A DNA stretch of 64,000 nt from JAOUEA01 sp963762075 (lineage in GTDB: Bacteria; Actinomycetota; UBA4738; HRBIN12), in NCBI GenBank assembly GCA_963762075.1, contig CAVXJC010000006.1:310001-374000 (forward strand), in the 5' to 3' direction. Positions within the stretch are counted from its first letter, which is position 1. Each line of letters starts with the position of its first letter. The notes under the pieces are model-generated. The model saw nothing but the letters and a program-made list of their open reading frames with translations. It did not search any database and was not told the DNA's origin. Shown here one piece after another: positions 45,175 through 53,979 of this stretch. The position numbers were made by a program, and so were the translations under genes.

Positions 45175-45807
45175 TCAACCGATGGACCGCACGGTGGTCA
45201 GCAACACTGGCACCACCGTGAGGAGGAGGAACGCGGGGAGGACGAGGAACACGAGGGGGAAGAGCATCTTGACCGGGGCGGTGCGGGCCCGTTCCATGGT
45301 GGCGGCGCGACGCGCCTGACGAACCGACGCGGCGAGCTCGGCGGTGGCCTGGGCGAGCGAGGAGCCGAGGGACTCGGTGCGGGTGAGCGCCGAGACCGTG
45401 CGTCTCAGGTCTGACAGGTCGAGCCGGTCAGCGAGCGCCTCGAGCTCGTCCCGCCAGCGGGCTCCGAGGTCCACCGCCCGCACGGTCGCGCGCACCTCGT
45501 CGGCGAGCGGGCCCGTGAGCCCATCGGCGGCCCGACGCAAGGCGAGCGGTGCTGCGAGCCCCGCCGACGACCCGGCCGCGAGCAGGTCGAGCAGCTGCGG
45601 GATCTCGGCGTCGGCCGCGGCGCGGCGCCGCTTGCCGGCCCGCGAGCGACTTCCGACGAGGAGCCGCCGGGGCCGGGGCCGACGTGTTCGCCGGCCCCGA
45701 TCACGGGTCGCGGTGGCCGCCAACGCGGGCGCGCGCACGACCTGCAACGCGCCGGCCGCCGCACAGCCCACGGCCACCGCGACCAGGGAAGCAAGAACGA
45801 GGCTCAT
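45175..45807 (-). CDS. tadC: Type II secretion F-domain protein (TadC-like)
   Basis: This is 210 residues from the ATG at 45807. It has an N-terminal helix (SLVLASLVAVAVGCAAAGAL) and a cytosolic T2SSF domain (LLDLLAAGSSAGLAAPLALR, RTVSALTRTESLGSSLAQAT). Two C-terminal helices follow, ending FPLVFLVLPAFLLLTVVPVL. It is the inner-membrane platform partner of TadB. It is shorter than proteobacterial TadC, as usual in actinobacteria. It is placed directly after tadB. Confidence 0.9.
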   Translation of the reverse strand: MSLVLASLVAVAVGCAAAGALQVVRAPALAATATRDRGRRTRRPRPRRLLVGSRSRAGKRRRAAADAEIPQLLDLLAAGSSAGLAAPLALRRAADGLTGPLADEVRATVRAVDLGARWRDELEALADRLDLSDLRRTVSALTRTESLGSSLAQATAELAASVRQARRAATMERARTAPVKMLFPLVFLVLPAFLLLTVVPVLLTTVRSIG

Positions 45808-45809
45808 GG

Positions 45810-46619
45810 TCAACGCACCTCCAAGAGGTGGCGGATCCACACGAAGGCGAGGCCCTCGAGCACCAAGCCGAGCCCGATCGCGATCACGCCTGCGGAAGAG
45901 CGAAACGCCCCTTCGATCTCGCTGCGCGAGGTGAGCCAGAGGAACGCGAAGAAGCCGAAGGGCAAGACTCCGAGGATCGTGCCCGACAGTCGCGCCTGCG
46001 CGGTGAGCGCGTGCACCTCCCTGACCGCTGCGCGACGCTCTCGCAACGTGCCGATCACCTCGTCGAGCACAGAAGGAAGGTCGCCGCCACTCCGCCGATG
46101 CAGGGTGAGCACCCCGGCGAGCAGGCGCGCGTCGCCGGTATCGACCTCGCGCGTCCAGGCCCCGATCGCCTCGTCGATCGGAACACCGAGATCGAGGGCA
46201 GTGTCGAGGCGTTCGAGCGAGGCGCGGAGCGGAAGGCGCGTCTCGGCCGCTGCGAACGACAACGCTTGGGGCACCGACTGGCCGGCGCGCACGGCGGCCG
46301 TGATCGAGGTGACCATGTCGACGAGCTGCTCGTCGCGTTCGGTGTCGAGTGCACGGACCCGACGACGCTCGCGCCAGCGCCACGCGATCGCCCCGGCCAG
46401 CGCCCCGGCGGCCCCGAGCACGACGCCTGAGACCGCGTAGCCCGCCCCTGCCGAAACAACCGACCAGACGATCCACGTCGGCACCGTGCGCCCGGCGCCC
46501 GAGCGCGCCGCCGCCGGACCGGGAACTCGACGCTCGAGTTCGCCGCGACGCGCCGCTCGCGACCCACGTTCCGCGAGCCAGGCGGCAAGGCCCAGCAGCG
46601 TCAACGCCAGCGCATTCAC
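45810..46619 (-). CDS. tadB: Type II secretion F-domain protein (TadB-like)
   Basis: This is 269 residues from the GTG at 46619, which overlaps the cpaF stop as GTGA. It has N-terminal helices, then the T2SSF domain (DMVTSITAAVRAGQSVPQAL, GVLTLHRRSGGDLPSVLDEV). C-terminal helices follow (LSGTILGVLPFGFFAFLWLT and VIAIGLGLVLEGLAFVWI). It forms the membrane platform above the CpaF ATPase. Longer upstream readings in frame overlap cpaF and are not coding. Confidence 0.92.
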   Translation of the reverse strand: MNALALTLLGLAAWLAERGSRAARRGELERRVPGPAAARSGAGRTVPTWIVWSVVSAGAGYAVSGVVLGAAGALAGAIAWRWRERRRVRALDTERDEQLVDMVTSITAAVRAGQSVPQALSFAAAETRLPLRASLERLDTALDLGVPIDEAIGAWTREVDTGDARLLAGVLTLHRRSGGDLPSVLDEVIGTLRERRAAVREVHALTAQARLSGTILGVLPFGFFAFLWLTSRSEIEGAFRSSAGVIAIGLGLVLEGLAFVWIRHLLEVR

Positions 46620-47881
46620 GAGTCGTCCTCGGGCGCGAACATCCAGTCGGCGACGTCCTCTCCCCGGTCGGTCAGCGCGGTCGTGATCGCCGGCATGGTG
46701 CCGGTCGCCTCGAAGTGCCCATCGGCGCCGGCGCGAGGCCGGTACCGGAAGACTGGTGTCACGACCGGCTCCCCTCGCCGCGTGCCTTCGACCGCGGCGA
46801 TCTCCCAAACGACCCTGCGCCCGCCGCGAAGGCGTGCGAGGTGCACCACGATGTCGATGGCCGCCGCGACCTGGCTACGGATGTGCGCCGCGGGCAGGTC
46901 GACGTCGGACATCATCGCCATCGTCTCGAGGCGCCAAAGCAGGTGCCGGGCCGAGTTCGCGTGCGCCGTCGACAGCGAGCCCTCGTGGCCGGTGTTCATC
47001 GCCTGCAACATGTCGAGCGCCTCGCCGCCGCGGACCTCGCCGACGATGATGCGATCTGGCCGCATGCGCAGCGCATTGCGAACGAGATCGCGCACCGTCA
47101 CCTGGCCCTTGCCTTCGACGTTGGCCGGACGCGCCTCGAGCGAAACCACGTGCGGTTTGGCCAATCGCAGCTCCGCCGCGTCCTCGATCGTGATGAGCCG
47201 TTCGCCGTCGGGGATGAACCCGCTCAGCACGCCGAGCAGGGTGGTCTTGCCGCTTCCAGCCCCGCCGCTCACGATCATGTTCGCCCGACCTCGCACGCAC
47301 GCCGACAAGAACGCCAGCATGCGCGGGCCCATCGCGCCGCTCGCCACCAGATCGTCGGCGGTGAGCGGCGCGCGGGAGAACGTGCGGATCGTGACGACAG
47401 GACCGCGGAGCGAGAGGGGTCGCACGATCGCATGGACCCGCGAACCGTTCGGAAGTCGCGCATCCGCCCAAGGCGATGATTCGTCGACCCGTAGGCCCAA
47501 TGGTCCCACGATGCGTTCGATCAGATGCAGGACAGCCTCCTCCCCCTCGAATAGACCGTCCGGCGCCCTCTCGATGCGCCCCCCTCGCTCCACGTACACG
47601 TCGCCGGGCCCGTTGACCATGACCTCCGTGACCTCGGGGTCTTGCAACAGGAACTCGATCGGCCCGAACCCGACGACCTCGTCTGACACCTCGTTGACCA
47701 TGCGCGTGAGCTCGCGCTGGGGAAGGATGGCCCCACTCGCCCGCAGCAACGCGAGCGCCTCGTCGCGCACGTGCACGCGCCGCTGGGTCCGCGGAGCGGT
47801 TGCCAGCCCGCGTGCGTCGACCCTCTGGCGCAGATCTTCACGGAGCCGGCGCCGCACCGAATCGAGCGGATCGGCGCTCAC
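46616..47881 (-). CDS. cpaF: CpaF/TadA-type secretion ATPase
   Basis: This is a 421-residue type II/IV secretion ATPase powering the Tad appendage. The N-terminal domain has VVGFGPIEFLLQDPEVTEVM then VNGPGDVYVERGG. Motor motifs are Walker A in VSGGAGSGKTTLLGVLSGFI, the Asp box ERLITIEDAAELRL, Walker B region PDRIIVGEVRGGEALDMLQA, and the His box in GSLSTAHANSARH. The order cpaE-cpaF-tadB-tadC-DUF4244-tadE-tadE-like is that of Rv3660c-Rv3654c. It overlaps cpaE by 4 bp. Confidence 0.95.
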   Translation of the reverse strand: MSADPLDSVRRRLREDLRQRVDARGLATAPRTQRRVHVRDEALALLRASGAILPQRELTRMVNEVSDEVVGFGPIEFLLQDPEVTEVMVNGPGDVYVERGGRIERAPDGLFEGEEAVLHLIERIVGPLGLRVDESSPWADARLPNGSRVHAIVRPLSLRGPVVTIRTFSRAPLTADDLVASGAMGPRMLAFLSACVRGRANMIVSGGAGSGKTTLLGVLSGFIPDGERLITIEDAAELRLAKPHVVSLEARPANVEGKGQVTVRDLVRNALRMRPDRIIVGEVRGGEALDMLQAMNTGHEGSLSTAHANSARHLLWRLETMAMMSDVDLPAAHIRSQVAAAIDIVVHLARLRGGRRVVWEIAAVEGTRRGEPVVTPVFRYRPRAGADGHFEATGTMPAITTALTDRGEDVADWMFAPEDDS

Positions 47882-49056
47882 GCTGCCTCACCACCGTCGA
47901 GCACTCGCTCGGCGAGCTTCGCGAACGCGCGGCCGACCTTGCCTTTCGGCGGCACCAACCGCCCTCGATCCTGGGCGCGGGGCACGGCGCGGTCTGCCGG
48001 CACGACCGCGAGCGGCACGGCGCCGAACACACGCTCGACGTCGCCCGGTGTGATCTCGCTCCGCGTGGCGCGATTCACCACGAACCCCACGCGGCCGTCG
48101 CGTCCGAGCGGTGCGAAGACCTCGATCGCTCTCGTCGCCGCTCGGAACGACAACACGTCGAGCGAGAGCACCTCGAGCACTCGATCGGCGGCCTCGAGGC
48201 CCGAGGTGGTCAATTCACCGAGCTCCCGCGGAAGCGAGATCACCACCACGTCGCACGAGGCGGACGCGACTCGCACGATCGATGCGAGATCGCTCCTCGA
48301 CACGACGCCCGCTCGCTCAGCAGGCGGCGCCGCCAACGTCCGGAACCCGGCAGCGTGCGCCCACAGGGCGTCGGCGAGATGTACGGCCGTCAGCTCGTGC
48401 ACGAGCGGAAGCAGGTCGGCGATCGTGTGCACGTCGTCGTCGGGCACGCCGATCGCGGCGGAGACGTCGCCGTAGGTGGGGTCGGCGTCGAGCAGCACGC
48501 AGTCGAGGTCGCGACGCGCGAACGCCTGCGCCAGATGGGTCGCGACGAACGTGGATCCGACACCCCCGCGCGCGCCGTGCACCGCCACGACGACCGCGCG
48601 CTTCTCACCGACGTGTGGCCTCGAAACGGTTGACGCTGCCGCCCCCGCGAGCGCATCACGTTCGCCCGGCCATAGGTAGAAGCCGCGAGCACCCACTCGG
48701 ATCGCGGCCCGTAGCGACGACACCGATTCCCGGGTATCGAGCGCAAGCAGTGCAGGGCCTCGAACGGCCGACGGATCGATCAACGAGGGATGCGCCACGA
48801 CCGCATCGGGCTCGAGCTGGCGCACCGCCTCGGTGAGCTGCCTGTCATCGGCAGCCGTGCCGACGACGCGCGCGCCGCCGCTTCGGTCGAGGAAATGCAT
48901 GACCTCCTCGGCGACGTCATTCGCCTCGAGGGCGAGCACGACACGAGCGACTTCCGGCACGAGACCCTCCAGCACAGCGCAGGCACCACCGCACAGCAAG
49001 ACGCTGCGCGGAGGAAGTGCGAGGGAGAGACGGTGTCCGGCCCGAGGCCGGCGCAC
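47878..49056 (-). CDS. CpaE / Ssd-like MinD-family protein
   Basis: This is about 392 residues, the first gene of the tad operon. The N-terminal half is receiver-like (PDAVVAHPSLIDPSAVRGPA, IRVGARGFYLWPGERDALA). The C-terminal half is a MinD/ParA-type P-loop domain with VVVAVHGARGGVGSTFVATH, CVLLDADPTYGDVSAAIGV and DVVVISLPRELGELTTSG. The deviant Walker A reads ARGGVGST instead of KGGVGKT, so both signature lysines are missing and ATP hydrolysis may be lost. It resembles the mycobacterial septum-site-determining protein Ssd and CpaE, which localise the Tad machine. The exact start is uncertain. Confidence 0.87.
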   Translation of the reverse strand: MRRPRAGHRLSLALPPRSVLLCGGACAVLEGLVPEVARVVLALEANDVAEEVMHFLDRSGGARVVGTAADDRQLTEAVRQLEPDAVVAHPSLIDPSAVRGPALLALDTRESVSSLRAAIRVGARGFYLWPGERDALAGAAASTVSRPHVGEKRAVVVAVHGARGGVGSTFVATHLAQAFARRDLDCVLLDADPTYGDVSAAIGVPDDDVHTIADLLPLVHELTAVHLADALWAHAAGFRTLAAPPAERAGVVSRSDLASIVRVASASCDVVVISLPRELGELTTSGLEAADRVLEVLSLDVLSFRAATRAIEVFAPLGRDGRVGFVVNRATRSEITPGDVERVFGAVPLAVVPADRAVPRAQDRGRLVPPKGKVGRAFAKLAERVLDGGEAA

Positions 49057-49236
49057 CGAGGGGATGCGAACGTTACCGGTTCATCCCGATCGCGGTCGAT
49101 CCCCGAGCCGGCCGATTTCTCAGAAGCGGTCGGGGGACGCGAAGAGCGGCGGCCGGGGGATTCGCACGTGACCGAGGTCACGAGGTTCGTGCGATGCTCG
49201 ACGCCGAACAGGTGACAACGAGGAGATTTCGGAGTC

Positions 49237-52200
49237 ATGTCAGGGAGACCGAGCTGCCAAACATGCGGCGCGGCGGTGCCTGCCGACGCCCGCTTCTGCC
49301 CTGCGTGCGGGGTCCCCCTGGCCGGCCCCGGCGACCGAGGATCGCGCCGCCCCGTCACGATCGTGTTCACCGATGTCGTGGGGTCGACGGCGCTCGGAGA
49401 GCGTCTCGACGCCGAATCTCTCGGCGGCCTGATGACGCGCTACTACGAGACGATGCGCATCGCCGTCGAGCGCCACGGCGGGACGGTGGAGAAGTTCATC
49501 GGCGATGCGGTCGTTGCCGCGTTCGGAGCCACCGAGGTGCACGAGGACGACGCATCGCGGGCCGTTCGCGCCGCCCACGAGATGCATGCGGCGCTGGACG
49601 CGCTGAACGACGAGCTCGAAGGAAGATGGAGGACCCGTCTCGAGGTCCGCACCGGGATCGCGACCGGTGAGGTGCTCGCCGGAAGCGGCGCGGCCGTGCT
49701 CGGCAGCCCGGCCAACCTCGCGGCCCGCCTGCAAGCGGAGGCCGGTGACGGCGAGATCCTCCTCTCCGGTGTCACGCATCGACTCGTGCGAGGACTCGTG
49801 CGAGCCGAGCCGACCGGCGCGCTCGAGCTGAAAGGATTCGCGAGGCGCGTCGAGTGCTTCCGGCTCCTCGGTCTCGAGGGCCACCCACATCCGGGAAGTC
49901 GGACGCCCCACGTCGGCAGGGAACACGAGCTCGCGCTGCTGGAGCTCGCGTATCGGCGGGCGATCAGGGATCGGCGAACCCAGCTCGCGACGGTCCTCGG
50001 CGAGCCCGGCATGGGCAAGACCCGCCTGGTCGACGAGGCGATCTCTCGCCTCGAAGGGGAGCCGCGTGTGTTGCGTGGGCGATGCCTGCCCTATGGCGAG
50101 GGCATCACGTTCTTCCCCGTGGGCGAGGCCGTCTCTGCGGCCGCGGGCATCGAGCGTGACGACGACGCCGAGAGGGCTCAAGCCAAAGTTGCCGCGATGG
50201 TGCCGGGTGAGGCGACGTCGGTCGCTGCCCGGGTGAGCGAGTCGATAGGGCTCGGCGGCACGACTGCTGCGCCCGACGAGACACTCTGGGCGATCCGCCG
50301 ATTCTTCGAGCTCTTGGCCGAAGAGCGCCCGCTCGTCTTGATCTTCGACGACCTGCAGTGGGCTGAGCCGACGTTCCTCGACCTCGTCACGCAGCTCGGT
50401 CGAGCGAGGCCGGGGCATCTCCGAGCTCGTCGTCGTGATCGCCCGCCCGGAGCTGCTCGACCTCCGACCCGATTGGGCAGGAGGCGCAGCGAACGCCGTG
50501 ACGATCTCGCTCGAGCCGCTCACCGACGAAGAGGGCTCACAGCTCGTGCGGCAAGTGGCCTCCGGTGCGGCCCTCGACGACGCGGCGGCCTCGCGACTCG
50601 CTCTGGCGGGTGGCGGCAACCCGCTCTTCCTCGAGGAGTACGTCGCGATGCTGGTCGACGACGGGATGATCGTCGAGCGAGACGGCCGGTGGCTGGTGCC
50701 CGCCGATGTCACCGAGGAATCATCGACACCCCCCACGCTGAGCGGCCTGCTCACCGCCCGCCTGCACCGGTTGCCCCCCGAGCAGCGAGAGGCACTCGTA
50801 CACGCGTCGGTGATCGGCAAGGCGTTCCGGTCCGACGAGCTGGCATCACTCAGCGATGAGCTGCAGGATCTGGACGACACGCTCGACCGGTTGCTCGAGG
50901 GCGACCTTCTGGTCGCGCCCGCGCGACACGGTGCCAAGGACGAAGCCTTCGAGTTCCGTCATCAGCTGCTCCGTGACGCCGCATACGACTCGCTGCCCAA
51001 GACCCGCCGAGCCGAGCTGCATGCGCGCTTCGCCGATCACCTCGAGGGGGCGTTCCCGGAACGGCCCGAAGAGCTGGACGAGGTGATCGGCTTCCACCTC
51101 GCGCAAGCCCACGACTACAGATCGGAACTGGGCTTCCACGATGAGACCACGCTCACGCTCGCCGACCGCGCCGCACAGCGGCTGAGCGCCGCAGGAAGCC
51201 GGGCCGTGGAACGCGGAGACCCCAGGCCAGCGACACGATCGCTCCACCGCGCAGCATCATTGGCGCGGGAACCCGGCGTGCGAGCAGCGATCCGACTCCG
51301 CCTGTGCCATGCCCTGGGCGACGCCGCGGACAGCGCAGGGTACGAGGGGACCCTCGAGGCAGGACTGGCCGACGCGATCGCGGCCGGCGATGACCGCATA
51401 CGGACCCGCTTCGAGCACCTCGGCACCAGCCTCGCGTTGGTTCGGGATCCGAGCGCGGTGCCGATCCAGGACACGATCGACGACCTGACGTCGCAAGCCG
51501 ACTCGCTCGACGCCCTCGGCGATGCGGAGGGCGTCGCGGAATGCCACTATCAGCTCGCCACGGTCGCCTGGATCAAAGGCGACGCGGCAGGGTTCGAGCG
51601 CTGGGCCAGACGGTCGCGCGACGAAGCCGTCGCCTTCGGGAATGCTCGTCTGGTGGGCCGCGCGACCTCGTACGTGATCATCGCGTTGCTTCGTGGACCG
51701 GCTCCGTTGCCCGAGGCGCTGATCGAGCTCCTCGCGATGAGGGAAAGCGGCCAGCTGAGCGCTTCGGCCGACGCCAGCGTGCGGCTCGGCGAGGCCGAGA
51801 TGCTGTCGTATCTCGCGAGGCACGATGAGGCGCGCGACCTCGTCGAGGAGGCGGCCGCGGAGCTCGACGAGCTCGGGGCGCGGGTCGATCTGGCCGCTGC
51901 CGAAGCGGTGAGGGCGATCGTCGCCGACACGCGCGGCGATCTCGACGGAGCGGAACGAGCGCTGCGATCGTCGTACGACCGATTCCGAGCGATGGACGAC
52001 GCCGCGAACGGCGGGCTCGTCGCAGTGGACCTCGCCGACGTGCTCGCGCGGCTCGGCCGCCACTCCGAAGCGGAGAGCATGGCAGCGGTCGCGGCGGGGC
52101 TCGCGGCCGATTTCGACGTGGAAGCACAGGTCGGGTGGCGCACAGCGAGCGCCAGGGCGCGATCGTCCCTGGGCGATGCCGACGGCGCGATGCGGCTCGT

Positions 52201-52420
52201 CGCCGAGGCCTCCGAGCGCCTCGATGCCTCGGACTTCACCATGCTGCGTGCCGACTCCATGGCTGCCATGGCAGACGTGTACGCCACGATCGGCTCGTGG
52301 AGCGAGGCGATCGAGCACGCCGACGCGGCTCGACAGATCTATGCGGCCAAGGGACATGTCGTCGGCGAGCGCCGAGCGGTGGATCGACTCGAGCAGCTGG
52401 GCGCAGCTCAGTCCTCGTAG
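49237..52420 (+). CDS. Zinc-ribbon / class III cyclase / AAA / TPR protein, one frameshift
   Basis: The start is ATG 49237. An N-terminal zinc ribbon (C7, C10, C21, C24) is followed by a class III nucleotide cyclase domain. This has both metal Asp motifs (VTIVFTDVVGST and KFIGDAVVAAFG) and the transition-state pair in ANLAARLQAEAG. Next comes a STAND-type ATPase with GEPGMGKTRLVDE and LVLIFDDLQWAE. After a frame change at the G-run 50412-50415 (one extra G), it continues with ISELVVVIARPELLDLRPDW. A GNPLFLEEYVAML stretch and about 500 residues of TPR-like helices follow. Corrected length is about 1,060 residues. It probably makes cAMP in response to a bound partner or signal. Confidence 0.88.
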
Positions 52421-52986
52421 CGGCGCGCGTCGGTGAAGGCAGAATCGGTCGAGACGATACCGTCGATGTCTTGCAGCGGGCCGTAGACATCAGAGGCCAC
52501 AGCCTCGAACGAATCGGCGCCGAGCTGGAGCAAGATGTCGAAGTCGCCGAAGGTCACGGACGCGCCCTTGAACGTGTTGCGAAGAGGTCCTTCTTCGTCG
52601 GCCATCGCCTGCAGGACCTCATCGAGCGCCCCTGGGTTCGTCCGCACGCGGACGAGCGCGATCACCTCGGGCGTGCCGCGTTTGACGCCCACCAGCAACG
52701 GGCCGACGTGCGCGACGGCCGCTTCCACGCAGTGTGCCGAGTGCGCTCCTCGTGCCCAGAGCTCGCCGGCGATCACATCCTGGAGCTCGGCGAGCGTCTC
52801 CGTGCGTACATGCGCGAATCCGAGGTAGCTGCCGACCATCTCGGAGGCGAAGTACACCGGTCCATCCGGAGGCGGTCCGAACGACCTCAACGCATCGATC
52901 ACGTCGCGGATGTTCGTGCCCGGGTCCACCGAATCGATGAACACGAATGCGTGCACCCCCGTGTAGGCGAACCCGTCGTCGGTCAT
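52408..52986 (-). CDS. Duplicated AsnC/RAM-like ligand-binding protein without DNA-binding domain
   Basis: This is 192 residues. The second half (about residues 105-185) matches the Lrp/AsnC effector (RAM) fold: VIALVRVRTNPGALDEVLQA, then ASVTFGDFDILLQLGADSFE and AVASDVYGPLQDIDGI. The first half looks like a weaker copy of the same beta-alpha-beta pattern (GVHAFVFIDSVDPGTNIRDV, GFAHVRTETLAELQDVI). There is no HTH. Stand-alone RAM proteins bind amino acids and can modulate full Lrp regulators. The 3' end overlaps the convergent cyclase/ATPase end by 13 bp. Partner and ligand are unknown. Confidence 0.75.
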   Translation of the reverse strand: MTDDGFAYTGVHAFVFIDSVDPGTNIRDVIDALRSFGPPPDGPVYFASEMVGSYLGFAHVRTETLAELQDVIAGELWARGAHSAHCVEAAVAHVGPLLVGVKRGTPEVIALVRVRTNPGALDEVLQAMADEEGPLRNTFKGASVTFGDFDILLQLGADSFEAVASDVYGPLQDIDGIVSTDSAFTDARRYED

Positions 52987-53052
52987 GGCAGCTCTCCCCC
53001 GATCGGTAAGGGGTCAAGCCTGGCGCGCCGGCGGCGGGAGCGCAACCCGGAC

Positions 53053-53826
53053 TCAGGCGCCTTCGGGCACCGGTTCACCCTCCGCAACGCCGGACGAGCG
53101 ACGGCGCCAGGCGAGAGCCCACGCCGCTGCCAGCAGCGCTACGGCGATCGCCGCTGCCGCCCACGGATCGATGAGCGGACGACCGGCGGCTTCCTCGGCG
53201 GCTGCCTGGGCCGCTACGAGATCGGTCTCGAGGGTCTGCACCTGCACCGTGAGCGCCTGTCGTACCGCCTCGCCCTGAGCGAGCTCGTCCGAGGCGGCTT
53301 GGCCGGACTTCTCCATCTTGCGAAGATCACGTTTCGCGTCGTACAGCTGGGAATGGAGCTTGCTATTGTCGGTGAGCAGCTTCGCTTCGCGGGCGGTCGC
53401 CACGATCGAGACGGATCCGCTGACCGATTCGCCGAACCCCGTCAGGGTGCACGGATCGTTGCAGAGCCCCACGTTGTAGTAGTCGCCGGCGACGTCGGGA
53501 ACGGTGAACGAAACCGTGAGCTCTGCGTCGGTCGCGGCCTTCTCGACGGCGAACGTGCCGACGCGGATCGCCCCCGCGGGAAGCGGACGCCCTGCTTCGA
53601 TGAAGTCGTTTCCGGGAAGCAGGTATGCATAGAACGGTCCGCGGTCGAGCAGATCGAGCCGCTTCGCGGGGATCGTCACGTACAGCTCGCCGGTCACCAC
53701 CTCGCCGGGAAGGTGGTGCGTGCCTTTGAACTCGATGTATGCCCCACCGTTGGCCGAGGCGACCGATGGCGTGAGGCCGATCGTCGCCAACGCCGTGATC
53801 ACCACGATCGCCGTCCGTGCTCGCAT
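53053..53826 (-). CDS. Secreted coiled-coil protein with C-terminal membrane anchor
   Basis: This is 257 residues. A signal peptide (TAIVVITALATIGLTPSVAS, cut near ASA) is followed by a beta-rich domain (about residues 27-140) with two Cys in LCNDPCTLTGFGES. Next is a coiled coil (about 145-205; AKLLTDNSKLHSQLYDAKRD, TVQVQTLETDLVAAQAAAE). One helix (WAAAAIAVALLAAAWALAW) and a short basic cytosolic tail end the protein. It should be anchored with the bulk outside the cell. I do not recognise a named family. No operon partner is obvious. Confidence 0.75.
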   Translation of the reverse strand: MRARTAIVVITALATIGLTPSVASANGGAYIEFKGTHHLPGEVVTGELYVTIPAKRLDLLDRGPFYAYLLPGNDFIEAGRPLPAGAIRVGTFAVEKAATDAELTVSFTVPDVAGDYYNVGLCNDPCTLTGFGESVSGSVSIVATAREAKLLTDNSKLHSQLYDAKRDLRKMEKSGQAASDELAQGEAVRQALTVQVQTLETDLVAAQAAAEEAAGRPLIDPWAAAAIAVALLAAAWALAWRRRSSGVAEGEPVPEGA

Positions 53827-53877
53827 GACGCCCTCCCTCGCTCCAACGGTCGACCAGCAGACCGCCGCCGGGCCCTC

Positions 53878-53925
53878 TCGGTTCCCTGAAGCCTCATCGA
53901 TGGAACCGAACAGCCGCTCGAGCGG
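53878..53925. promoter_or_regulatory. Two inverted repeats in a divergent promoter region
   Basis: TCGGTTCC-N16-GGAACCGA (53878-53909) is followed by the perfect 12-base palindrome CCGCTCGAGCGG (53914-53925). They lie between the divergent coiled-coil and lipoprotein genes and could be regulator sites. No -10/-35 pair is convincing. Confidence 0.4.
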
Positions 53926-53979
53926 TACATGAGGTAGCGCGCCGAGAAGGCGCGGCCGTCATCGAGAGGGGAACCACAG

